A stretch of DNA of 22,702 nt from Euperipatoides rowelli (Eukaryota; Onychophora; Udeonychophora; Euonychophora; Peripatopsidae): assembly GCA_003024985.2 (NCBI GenBank), contig PXIH01S0013920.1, one strand, 5' to 3'. Position numbers and translations under genes: made by a program. Below, one piece after another: positions 6,122 to 13,162 of the stretch (positions within the stretch are counted from its first letter, which is position 1; the number at the start of each line of letters is the position of its first letter). The notes below the pieces were generated by a model. It was not told the origin of the DNA. It worked only from the letters and a program-made list of their open reading frames with translations, and did no database searches.

Positions 6122-8203
6122 TTATTTGTCTTTTTTTTCATTAAATTTTTTTCTTAATTCATCAAATATTCCACTTGGGACTTTTCCATATTTTAAGAAT
6201 TCCATTGAAAATTCTGCTTTACCTTGTGTTGAAGATCTAAGCACTGTAGAAAATCCAAACATTTCACTTAAAGGTACTTCGCCTTCTATTGTTGAGAAAC
6301 TTCCTTCTTCAGTTGAGCCTGTAATTATACCACGTCTTTGATTTAAAAGTCCAAACATATTTCCTTGGAATTCTGTTGGTCCTTCTAATGACACTTTCAT
6401 TATTGGTTCTAATATTGTAGGTTTAGCTTTGTTATAAGCTTCTCTAAATGCTCCAATTGAAGCAAGCTGAAAAGCAATATCAGAAGAATCAACAGGGTGA
6501 TATTGCCCATCATTAATTGTTACTTTAACCCCTACTATTGGGAAACCAATTAAAGTACCTTTTTTTATTGCTTCTTGAAAACCTTTGTTACAAGATGGAA
6601 TGAATTCTGTTGGAATTACTCCTCCTTTGATTAAGTTTACAAATTCATAATGCTTTCCTTCAAGATCAATTGGTTCCATGAATCCTGCAACTCTACCAAA
6701 TTGTCCAGCACCTCCAGATTGTTTTTTGTGTGTATAGTTAAAATCACCTCTACTTGTAATTGTTTCTCTGTAAGCTACTTGTGGCATGCCTGTTTCAACT
6801 TCTGCTTTAAACTCTCTTTTCATTCTTTCTATGTAAACTTCCAGATGTAATTCTCCCATGCCTTGAATTATAGTTTCATTTGATTCGGTATCAACATAAG
6901 TTTTAAAAGTAGGATCTTCTTTTGTAAACCTATTTAAAGCTTTTGCCATATTATCAGAGGATTTTTTATCTTTTGGCTTAACAGAAAGTGAGATAACAGG
7001 TTCAGGGACGTACATTGAAGTCATTGAATAATTTAAATCTGAATCACAGAATGTATCACCACTAGCACAGTCTATTCCAAAAAGAGCTACAATGTCACCG
7101 CTACCACCAAAATCAATATCTTGCATATTATTTGCATGCATTCTAATTAGTCTTCCAATTTTGAATTTCTTATTTGTTCTTGTATTAATTAGTTCTTGTC
7201 CCTTTTTAAGAACTCCTTGATAAACTCTTACATATGTTAATTGTCCATATTGTCCATCTTCAAGTTTAAATGCTAAAGCCACTGCTTTAAGATTATCATC
7301 TGTTTTTAAATGTATTTGCTCTTCTTTATTGTCTAAATCAAGTGCAATGTTATCGATATCATGGGGAGAAGGTAGAAATTTTGTAACAGCATCAAGTAAT
7401 AATTGTACACCTTTGTTCTTGTAAGCAGATCCAATAAGTACAGGACAAAGTTTTAGGCTTAAAACACCAGTCCTAATTGCTTCATTTATTGTTTTAGTAG
7501 TAACTTCCTCTCCTTCCATGTGTAGCGTCATCAATTCATCGTTAAAATCTGCAAGAGCATCTAACATAACTTCTCTTTTTTCTAGTGCTTCTGCTAATAA
7601 TTCATTGGGTATTTGTTTTTCAATTACTTCAGTTCCATCTTTTCCTTCACAATAATATGCTTTCATTTTAATTAAATCCACAACTCCCATATGCTTGTCT
7701 TCAAGTCCTATTGGAATTTGTAATAGAACAGAATTTAAGTCTAATTTTTCTTTTAGTTGTTTTTTTACGTTATAAGGATCAGCACCTGTTTTGTCACATT
7801 TATTCACGAATGCAAGCCTTGGGACTCCATATCTTTTCAACTGCCTGTCAACAGTAATAGATTGTGATTGAACTCCTGCTACGGAATCTAACACAAGAAT
7901 TGCTCCATCTAAGACCCTTAAAGATCTTTCTACTTCAATTGTGAAATCTACGTGGCCGGGTGTGTCTATTATGTTTATTGGGTGTTCTTTCCATTGTACG
8001 TGAGTTGCTGCTGAGGCAATTGTAATTCCTCTTTCTCTTTCTAATGCCATTGAATCCATTGTTGCCCCAACACCATCTTTTCCTCTTACTTCATGTATTG
8101 CGTGTATTTTATTGCAGTAAAAAAGAATACGTTCTGTTAGCGTAGTCTTACCTGAATCAATGTGAGCACTAATACCAATGTTCCTTAATTTGCCATAGTC
8201 CAT
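6122..8203 (-). CDS. fusA: Translation elongation factor G
   Basis: This is a full-length (693-residue) EF-G, the GTPase that moves tRNAs and mRNA through the ribosome. The GTP-binding motifs are AHIDSGKTT (13-21), RGITI with switch-I Thr61, DTPGH with catalytic His84 (80-84), and NKCD (134-137). Domains II to V follow, with the domain IV loop near '[12 protein letters not shown]' and the C-terminal '[12 protein letters not shown]'. Borrelia carries two EF-G genes. As I recall, the product at this position is the translocating EF-G1, while a second copy elsewhere works in ribosome recycling. The start is ATG at 8203 with AGGAGG 11 bases upstream. It heads a minus-strand run with BI-1, bactofilin and TPR genes. 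Confidence 0.97.
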   Translation of the reverse strand: MDYGKLRNIGISAHIDSGKTTLTERILFYCNKIHAIHEVRGKDGVGATMDSMALERERGITIASAATHVQWKEHPINIIDTPGHVDFTIEVERSLRVLDGAILVLDSVAGVQSQSITVDRQLKRYGVPRLAFVNKCDKTGADPYNVKKQLKEKLDLNSVLLQIPIGLEDKHMGVVDLIKMKAYYCEGKDGTEVIEKQIPNELLAEALEKREVMLDALADFNDELMTLHMEGEEVTTKTINEAIRTGVLSLKLCPVLIGSAYKNKGVQLLLDAVTKFLPSPHDIDNIALDLDNKEEQIHLKTDDNLKAVALAFKLEDGQYGQLTYVRVYQGVLKKGQELINTRTNKKFKIGRLIRMHANNMQDIDFGGSGDIVALFGIDCASGDTFCDSDLNYSMTSMYVPEPVISLSVKPKDKKSSDNMAKALNRFTKEDPTFKTYVDTESNETIIQGMGELHLEVYIERMKREFKAEVETGMPQVAYRETITSRGDFNYTHKKQSGGAGQFGRVAGFMEPIDLEGKHYEFVNLIKGGVIPTEFIPSCNKGFQEAIKKGTLIGFPIVGVKVTINDGQYHPVDSSDIAFQLASIGAFREAYNKAKPTILEPIMKVSLEGPTEFQGNMFGLLNQRRGIITGSTEEGSFSTIEGEVPLSEMFGFSTVLRSSTQGKAEFSMEFLKYGKVPSGIFDELRKKFNEKKDK

Positions 8204-8287
8204 AAGACTTATTTCCTCCTAATTTTTTATGAATTGATATATTTCATTTTCGTGGATATAATTAATTTTGGAAAATTATTTCTATTC

Positions 8288-8296
8288 ATTATAGCA
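8288..8296 (-). promoter_or_regulatory. Extended -10 promoter for fusA
   Basis: On the minus strand TGCTATAAT (8296-8288) is a consensus -10 with the TGN extension. The -35 position (about 8316-8311, CTACTT) is poor, which an extended -10 can compensate. The leader to the fusA ATG would be about 75-80 bases. Confidence 0.55.
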
Positions 8297-8349
8297 TAAG
8301 ATAGATTTCTAAGTAGAGGTATATTTTGAAATGAGGCAATAATAATAAT

Positions 8350-8394
8350 AACTAAATTAAAAACTAACATTAAAAAATATTTTTTAATTTAGTT
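8350..8394. repeat. Perfect 14-base inverted repeat between fusA and the KTSC gene
   Basis: AACTAAATTAAAAA (8350-8363) is the exact reverse complement of 8381-8394, with a 17-base spacer. The right arm runs into the -35 element (8393-8398) of the plus-strand promoter. The left flank is an (AAT)n run. The remainder of the 344-base fusA-KTSC gap holds only the promoters listed here. Confidence 0.8.
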
Positions 8395-8442
8395 GATTAA
8401 TTTTAAAACAAATTGTTATAATCCTAATTAAGGATTTATAAT
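8393..8442 (+). promoter_or_regulatory. Two overlapping promoters for the KTSC gene
   Basis: Two good sigma-70 pairs lie 20 bases apart. The first is TTGATT (8393-8398), 18 bases, TATAAT (8417-8422). The second is TTGTTA (8413-8418), 18 bases, TATAAT (8437-8442). A small hairpin (AATCCT at 8420-8425 with AGGATT at 8431-8436) covers the first start region. The leader to the coding start is about 100 bases. Confidence 0.55.
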
Positions 8443-8547
8443 AAAAATTAAAGAAATTTCCTATTTTATTTTTGTTAATTTAAAATATTTAAGAAAGTTG
8501 ATATTTTTATAATTATCCTAATAAAAATAATTATTTTGGAGGGCGTT

Positions 8548-8778
8548 ATTTTAGACACTATTAAAATAGAACATGGCTTAAGCAAAATAGGCCAAGTTGA
8601 TTATGATTCAGATTCAAATGTATTATCTGTTTATTTCAAAGATGGCAGAAAGTATAAGTACTTTGATGTACAAGAAAGTCATTTTAATAAGATTTTGAGG
8701 CTTGCAAAAGAGGAAAAATCAATTGGAAAATATTTGACAGAATACATTTTCAATAAATATAAACAAGAAAGAATGTAA
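8548..8778 (+). CDS. KTSC-domain small protein
   Basis: This is a small protein of about 76 residues with the KTSC-domain pattern: a hydrophobic strand (LSVYFKDGRKYKYFDV), then a helix (ESHFNKILRLAKEEKSIGKYLTEYI). KTSC domains are found alone or near nucleic-acid enzymes; their activity is not established. The start is odd. The only conventional start is TTG at 8536, but it overlaps the strong Shine-Dalgarno GGAGGG (8538-8543). The codon correctly placed after that site is ATT at 8548. I therefore prefer ATT, with TTG 8536 (80 residues) as the alternative. It follows two good promoters and is 185 bases before the barrel-protein cluster. Confidence 0.8.
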   Translation: MLDTIKIEHGLSKIGQVDYDSDSNVLSVYFKDGRKYKYFDVQESHFNKILRLAKEEKSIGKYLTEYIFNKYKQERM

Positions 8779-8800
8779 TTTCTTAATTTTGAAGAAATTA
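8776..8800. repeat. AT-rich hairpin at the end of the KTSC gene
   Basis: TAATTTCTT (8776-8784, starting at the stop codon) pairs exactly with AAGAAATTA (8792-8800) across a 7-base loop. No run of T follows, so it is at best a weak terminator; it may protect the 3' end of the transcript. Confidence 0.4.
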
Positions 8801-8915
8801 AAATGAGTTTGTTTAGAATTTTATTTATATTATCTAAGAGTTTTTTGAGAAGAGGCATTCGACAAGCATATAAGTGTTGTAAAATTTTAATAAAGTTGGT
8901 AGTTTATGTCTTAAT

Positions 8916-8944
8916 TTAGATATTAGTTAATTTTTTCATATAAA
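8916..8944 (+). promoter_or_regulatory. Possible promoter for the membrane-protein cluster
   Basis: TTAGAT (8916-8921), 17 bases, TATAAA (8939-8944). The start point would fall very close to the AAGGAG ribosome site at 8953-8958, giving a very short leader. The match is moderate and it is offered as a candidate only. Confidence 0.35.
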
Positions 8945-8963
8945 ATTAATAAAAGGAGTTTTT

Positions 8964-9596
8964 ATGAGAAGGATGTTAGCTTTACTATTATTATTTATTT
9001 TACCAAATCTCTCCTTTTCTTCTATTTATTTTTCTGTAGGTCTTAATATGCAAACAGGTGCTAACTTAATTGGGCCATGGATAGGTGCATTGAAAAACTC
9101 TAAGAATGCTGAAGTATCTACAAATGCTGAAAATATTAGAGGTTTGTACTTGCCATTATTTAGTACAAACCTCCAAGTTTATACTCAGCTTGGTATGGGT
9201 ATTCTTAGTTCCAATTTCTTCGCAGGATTTGAGCTTGGTATGGGTATAAATCTTGGTAGGACAATAGCTAAGTCTGTGCAAGATATTAATAAGGTTACTG
9301 TTCCAAAACCTATTTATGAAGTAGGGATTGTGCCTAGATTATTTTTAAAGTATGACGATATGTGGTTTAGTAGTACTTTTTTCACAGGCTTTGGGGATGG
9401 TTCTTTAACTTTTGATGGTGCTTATAAAGGAAATAATGAGGATGAGCCAGTCAATCCTTTTACAGTTATAGAGACAGGTTTTAGGTTTAAATTATTTTTT
9501 ATTAGTTTAGAGACCAGTATTTCTTTTAGTTTACTTAAATTTAAGGATTGGAGAATTGGCTTTGGGCTTGAGTTTCCAATAATAGTTAAATACTAG
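8964..9596 (+). CDS. Outer-membrane barrel-like protein, paralogue A
   Basis: This 210-residue protein has a cleavable signal peptide (about 1-19, ending LSFS). The rest is mostly alternating amphipathic segments ending in aromatic or hydrophobic residues (IYFSVGLNMQ, NLQVYTQLGMGIL, FFAGFELGMGINLG, GIVPRLFLKY, WFSSTFFTGFG, FRFKLFFISLETSISF) and a final strand DWRIGFGLEFPIIVKY. This suggests a small beta-barrel of the outer membrane; I do not recognise a named family. A strong AAAAGGAG site precedes the ATG. The segments above recur closely in the next gene and more distantly in the gene at 11212, so the three are paralogues. The region between the first strand and NLQVY (about 30-66) is short here. 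Confidence 0.8.
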   Translation: MRRMLALLLLFILPNLSFSSIYFSVGLNMQTGANLIGPWIGALKNSKNAEVSTNAENIRGLYLPLFSTNLQVYTQLGMGILSSNFFAGFELGMGINLGRTIAKSVQDINKVTVPKPIYEVGIVPRLFLKYDDMWFSSTFFTGFGDGSLTFDGAYKGNNEDEPVNPFTVIETGFRFKLFFISLETSISFSLLKFKDWRIGFGLEFPIIVKY

Positions 9597-9620
9597 CGTT
9601 TAATTAAGGGGTTTTTAAAT

Positions 9621-10586
9621 ATTAAGAAAATCTTAGTTTTATTATTTTTTTTAGTTTCACAATCTTCATTTGCTATTGTTTTGTACTTTGCTACTGGCTT
9701 TAATGTTCAAATGAGCATAGAATCAATAAAAAGATTTAATACTACTTTAAATAATACATTTACAAGTGCGATTAAAATAAATAATGATTTCGATCAAATC
9801 TTTAAAGTTATGAACGACATTGATTTTACTTCTTTAGAAGGTTTGTTTAATAGAATTGATGCTGTTACTATTCCTGCTTTTCCTGCTAATATGCCTGCTA
9901 ATGACAATCTTAATCTTGGGGATTTAATGGCTTTAGGGGCAGAAGGTGTTAATGGACTTATTCGTGATGTTAATGCTTTTAGAGCACCTATAGAACAATT
10001 TCACCCTTTGGTAGAAGAACTTAAAGAGACAATAAACAGAGTAGCACCTTCTTTTCAGGACTTAGGGGAACGAGTAGTTCCATTAGTTGAAGATATAAAA
10101 AAACTTCAAGACGATTTCATGGAAAAATCAATGGCTTCGTTATTTAATATGAATATGCAAGTTTATTTTCAATTTGGTATGAGTATAGCAGACAGTGCAT
10201 TCTATTCAGGTTTTGAACTTGCAGTAGGTATGAACATAGGTAGAACCGTAGTTAGTCATATGGGGAAACTTACTCAAAACATGAAAGATGCACCTTATGT
10301 AGTTGGAGTTATACCAAGAATATTCATAAAGTACGACAATGATTGTTTTGGAAGTACTTTATTTATGGGTTTTGCAGATAAATCTTTGGTAGATGATCCT
10401 TATTATGTTGGCTTAGAGAAAAGTGTAACAGCAGAGAATGCTTTTTGTATTTTAGAAACAGGCTTAAGGTTAAAATTCTTTCTTATTAGTTTAGAGACTA
10501 GTGTTTCTTTTCATATTACTAACTTTAGTTACAGAGACTGGAGAGTTGGAATTGGTGTTGAAGTTCCAATAATATTAAAACTATGA
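9621..10586 (+). CDS. Outer-membrane barrel-like protein with helical insertion, paralogue B
   Basis: This protein of about 321 residues is clearly related to the preceding gene. Shared blocks include MNMQVYFQFGMSI, FYSGFELAVGMNIGRT, GVIPRIFIKYDND, LRLKFFLISLETSVSF and a terminal DWRVGIGVEVPIILKL. Between the first strand and the NMQVY block (about residues 32-173) it has an insertion of roughly 100 residues more than paralogue A, rich in predicted helix with heptad-like hydrophobics (for example LVEELKETINRV and LVEDIKKLQDDF). The frame contains a good signal peptide (KKILVLLFFLVSQSSFA) that can only be included if translation starts at ATT 9621, which lies 9 bases after AAGGGG. The next conventional start, TTG 9681, would remove the signal peptide. 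It lies 24 bases after paralogue A. Confidence 0.8.
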   Translation: MKKILVLLFFLVSQSSFAIVLYFATGFNVQMSIESIKRFNTTLNNTFTSAIKINNDFDQIFKVMNDIDFTSLEGLFNRIDAVTIPAFPANMPANDNLNLGDLMALGAEGVNGLIRDVNAFRAPIEQFHPLVEELKETINRVAPSFQDLGERVVPLVEDIKKLQDDFMEKSMASLFNMNMQVYFQFGMSIADSAFYSGFELAVGMNIGRTVVSHMGKLTQNMKDAPYVVGVIPRIFIKYDNDCFGSTLFMGFADKSLVDDPYYVGLEKSVTAENAFCILETGLRLKFFLISLETSVSFHITNFSYRDWRVGIGVEVPIILKL

Positions 10587-10608
10587 AATTAAATTTTGAA
10601 GGAGTTTT

Positions 10609-11136
10609 ATGTATATATTGTTAGTGCTTAGCTTATTGTTTTATTCTTGCAATACCTTGAACAAGGAACTGCAAAATATTGCAGTGGAGTATAATAACCT
10701 TGCAATAGAATATAGTAAAATAGGAGATGATAAAAAGGCAGTCAGTTTATATGAGAAGTCTATACGATTCAATGCTGGTAATGATTATCTTCCTGATTAT
10801 AATGTTATCTTAGCCTATGTTAATCTAGAAGAATACAGTAAAGCTAGACAAGCTATAGATTTGCTTATAGATAAGGAACACGATAATGTGTTTTTAATGA
10901 ATGCTAAGGCTTATTTGTATTTTAAAGAAGAAGATTTAGACAAGTCATTAAAATTATACCTTGAGATATTAAACTTAGCACCTTTAAGCGAGACAGCTTT
11001 ATTCAATATTTTTTACATTTACTATTTGAAAAATGATTTTAAAAATGCAAAGAAATATATTCTTAAGTATAAGGAAAAATATATTGTTCCTGATCATGCT
11101 GTTGAAATTGTTACTAAATTGTTAAATTCAGTTTAA
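10609..11136 (+). CDS. TPR lipoprotein
   Basis: This 175-residue protein has a short hydrophobic leader and a lipobox-like LLFYSC (Cys14), indicating a lipid-anchored protein. The mature part consists of TPR hairpins: an N-terminal helix pair around AVEYNNLAIEYSKIGDDKKAV, then AYVNLEEYSKARQAIDLLI, AKAYLYFKEEDLDKSLKLYLEIL and YYLKNDFKNAKKYILKY. TPRs mediate protein-protein contact. Because it lies between barrel-like paralogues (22 bases after B), an accessory or assembly role with them is possible but only inferred. A strong GAAGGAG site precedes the ATG. It probably ends the first transcript unit of the cluster, since a promoter candidate follows. Confidence 0.85.
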   Translation: MYILLVLSLLFYSCNTLNKELQNIAVEYNNLAIEYSKIGDDKKAVSLYEKSIRFNAGNDYLPDYNVILAYVNLEEYSKARQAIDLLIDKEHDNVFLMNAKAYLYFKEEDLDKSLKLYLEILNLAPLSETALFNIFYIYYLKNDFKNAKKYILKYKEKYIVPDHAVEIVTKLLNSV

Positions 11137-11142
11137 TAAAAA

Positions 11143-11172
11143 TTATTAAAATATTTAATTTTATATTATAAT
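11143..11172 (+). promoter_or_regulatory. Possible promoter for paralogue C
   Basis: TTATTA (11143-11148), 18 bases, consensus TATAAT (11167-11172), 40 bases before the ATG at 11212. This suggests that the third barrel-like gene can be transcribed on its own. Confidence 0.4.
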
Positions 11173-11211
11173 CTACAGTAGTTAGTAATAATAAATTGCT
11201 TGGAGGATTGT

Positions 11212-11913
11212 ATGCAACAGTTCAAAATATTATTAATATGTATGTTTTTTTTATTCATTACAGTTAACAGTTTTGCAGATGAATTAGAGTTTGATAATGA
11301 ATTAGAGTTTGATAATGAATTAGAGTTTGATGATAGTATTGTAGTTTTTGATCTTAGGATTGGTGGTTTATTAACTTTTCCTTTAAGTACAATAAATAAC
11401 ATTTATAATACAACTTTAGATGTTGCTTATAGAATAGATAATAGCATGACCGTTGATCAGGCAAAGGACATAATGTTTACGCAGTATGCTAAGTTAGTAA
11501 ATGTTGCAAAAAGCAGTGTAAGATATGGTTTTTATACACAATTTGGGGCTATGTTTAATAATTTTGTAAGTGTAGGAGGAGAATTAGAGTTCAATTTCAA
11601 TTTTTTTACTCCTATATTAAATAATGGTAAGCAAGCTAGTAGTGTAGTGTTTATTATGGGTACTTATCCTCGTTTCTATACAAGATTGGATTTTTTTATA
11701 ATGAGCTTAACATTGTTTACAGGACCTGAATTTAATTTAGCTTTTAATGCATCTAATTCTGCTTTGAAAGATATGGGATGGTTTTCTTGGGATATTGGTG
11801 CCAAAATTACATTTGGATGGTTAATGCTTCAAGGTTCTTATGTATGGAATATTCATGATAGTGAATTTTCTGACTTTAAAATTGGAATGGGTCTTGAATT
11901 TGCGATACTATAA
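11212..11913 (+). CDS. Outer-membrane barrel-like protein, paralogue C
   Basis: This 233-residue protein is a more distant relative of the two barrel-like proteins upstream. The signal peptide (about 1-22, ending VNSFA) is followed directly by three copies of the acidic hexapeptide (D/N)ELEFD. The later strands match the paralogue pattern: RYGFYTQFGAMF, FVSVGGELEFNFNFF, IMGTYPRFYTRLD, IMSLTLFTGPEF and the terminal FKIGMGLEFAIL. Its distinctive part is a Trp-rich strand pair (GWFSWDIGAKITFGWLML). A TTG at 11200 overlaps the GGAGG ribosome site, so the ATG at 11212 is the start. It probably sits in the outer membrane; its function is unknown. It ends 20 bases before prs. Confidence 0.8.
   Translation: MQQFKILLICMFFLFITVNSFADELEFDNELEFDNELEFDDSIVVFDLRIGGLLTFPLSTINNIYNTTLDVAYRIDNSMTVDQAKDIMFTQYAKLVNVAKSSVRYGFYTQFGAMFNNFVSVGGELEFNFNFFTPILNNGKQASSVVFIMGTYPRFYTRLDFFIMSLTLFTGPEFNLAFNASNSALKDMGWFSWDIGAKITFGWLMLQGSYVWNIHDSEFSDFKIGMGLEFAIL
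11278..11331 (+). repeat. Three 18-base in-frame tandem repeats
   Basis: The unit is (G/A)ATGAATTAGAGTTTGAT, at 11278-11295, 11296-11313 and 11314-11331. Copies differ only at the first base. It encodes DELEFD-NELEFD-NELEFD just after the signal peptide of paralogue C. The 18-base period keeps the reading frame, so copy number could change without breaking the gene. Confidence 0.95.
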
Positions 11914-11933
11914 TCGAAATTAAAGTATAAATT

Positions 11934-13154
11934 ATGGATCTATTGATAAAAAAATCTATAGGAATAATTTCTTGTCCAGGTGGTAAGGTTTTAGGTACTA
12001 AGATAATAAATGATCTCGAAAAAACGTTTATTAATTTTCAGAAAGAAACGGTTGAACGAGTATCTAATGATTTTAATATTTCAAAGCAAGAAATAAAAAA
12101 AATTGAAAAAATCTTATCTCCTTGTTTAGAAGGCTTACATTTTTCTCTTTTAAAAACAAAAGAGGAACTTGAAATTCCTATTAAGTTTACAAGATTTACT
12201 AACGGGGAATTTAAAACAGAAATCCTAAAAACAATAAGAGATAGGGATATTTTTATTATTCAAGATGTAGCTAATGCATTTCCAGTTGAAGTTAATAGTA
12301 ATGAAACAATGGTGATGTCAGTAAATGATCACATCATTAGTTTATTAACAGTTGTAGATGCTTGTGTTCAAGCAAAAGCTAATTCTATAAATGTAATTGT
12401 TCCATCTTATCCTTACTCAAGGCAAGATCAAAAACATTCTCGAGAAGGTTTGACAGCTAGTTTGATTGGAAGACTCCTTGAGGAGATTGGGGTTAAGCAT
12501 CTTATAACTCTAGATATACATTCTAAGGCTGTAGAGAATGGTTTTAGAAAGTTATGTTTTGAGGATTTAAATGTTTCTTATGAAATATTTGATTCTTTAA
12601 GTAAAATAATAGATATTAGAGATCCTGATTTAGTAATAGTTTCCCCAGACACAGGTGCTGTTAATCGAAATAAATTTTTTGCTTCTAATTTAAAAAGACC
12701 ATTGGCACTTCTTTATAAGGAGAGAGATTATTCAAAAGTGACGCATAATGTTAAAGATTCCAATATTACTACAACAAAACTTTTGGGAGTTGTTGAAGGT
12801 AAAAATGTGTTTATGTCTGATGACATTTTAGCAACAGGAGGAACTTTTATTAAAGCTATGAAGCTTTTGAAAGATATGGGTGCAAAAAAAATTATCTGTG
12901 CAATTAGTTTGCCATTTTTTAATGGTGATGCAATTAGATATTTTGATAAAGCTTATGAGGAGGGATATTTTTACAAGATCATAGGCACTAATGCTGTTTA
13001 TCATAGTGATGTTTTAAAATCAAGAGAATGGTATTATGAAACTGATGTCTCGCATCTTTTTGCAGACTCTATTTTTGCAATTTATAATAAGATGAGTTTA
13101 GGAAAAATTCTTGATAGAAGTAAAGATATACAAAACCTAATTCTTAAAAGTTAA
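11934..13154 (+). CDS. prs: Ribose-phosphate pyrophosphokinase with insertion
   Basis: This enzyme makes PRPP from ribose-5-phosphate and ATP, the donor for base salvage. At 406 residues it is about 90 longer than usual (310-320). Family motifs are present: FTNGEFKTEI (about 88-97), VPSYPYSRQDQKHSREG (about 156-172, the RQD.K loop), SPDTGAVNR (about 238) and the PRPP-binding loop SDDILATGGT (about 295-304, usually DD.idTGGT). The extra length lies mainly in a charged helical stretch at about 30-80 between the first strand and the NGE motif, and at the C-terminus. Borrelia depends on purine salvage, so PRPP supply is essential. It starts 20 bases after paralogue C with only a weak ribosome site. 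Confidence 0.93.
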   Translation: MDLLIKKSIGIISCPGGKVLGTKIINDLEKTFINFQKETVERVSNDFNISKQEIKKIEKILSPCLEGLHFSLLKTKEELEIPIKFTRFTNGEFKTEILKTIRDRDIFIIQDVANAFPVEVNSNETMVMSVNDHIISLLTVVDACVQAKANSINVIVPSYPYSRQDQKHSREGLTASLIGRLLEEIGVKHLITLDIHSKAVENGFRKLCFEDLNVSYEIFDSLSKIIDIRDPDLVIVSPDTGAVNRNKFFASNLKRPLALLYKERDYSKVTHNVKDSNITTTKLLGVVEGKNVFMSDDILATGGTFIKAMKLLKDMGAKKIICAISLPFFNGDAIRYFDKAYEEGYFYKIIGTNAVYHSDVLKSREWYYETDVSHLFADSIFAIYNKMSLGKILDRSKDIQNLILKS

Positions 13155-13162
13155 ATTTAGTT

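Noticed and set aside
6126-6850. Two plus-strand frames opposite fusA
   Set aside because: Shadows of the EF-G coding sequence.
8776-8800. Rho-independent terminator after the KTSC gene
   Set aside because: The stem is AT-only apart from one pair and no T run follows, so it is listed only as a hairpin.
11166-11402. Minus-strand Ser/Asn-rich frame
   Set aside because: It is the reverse reading of paralogue C and its 18-base repeat; the low-complexity sequence is a by-product.
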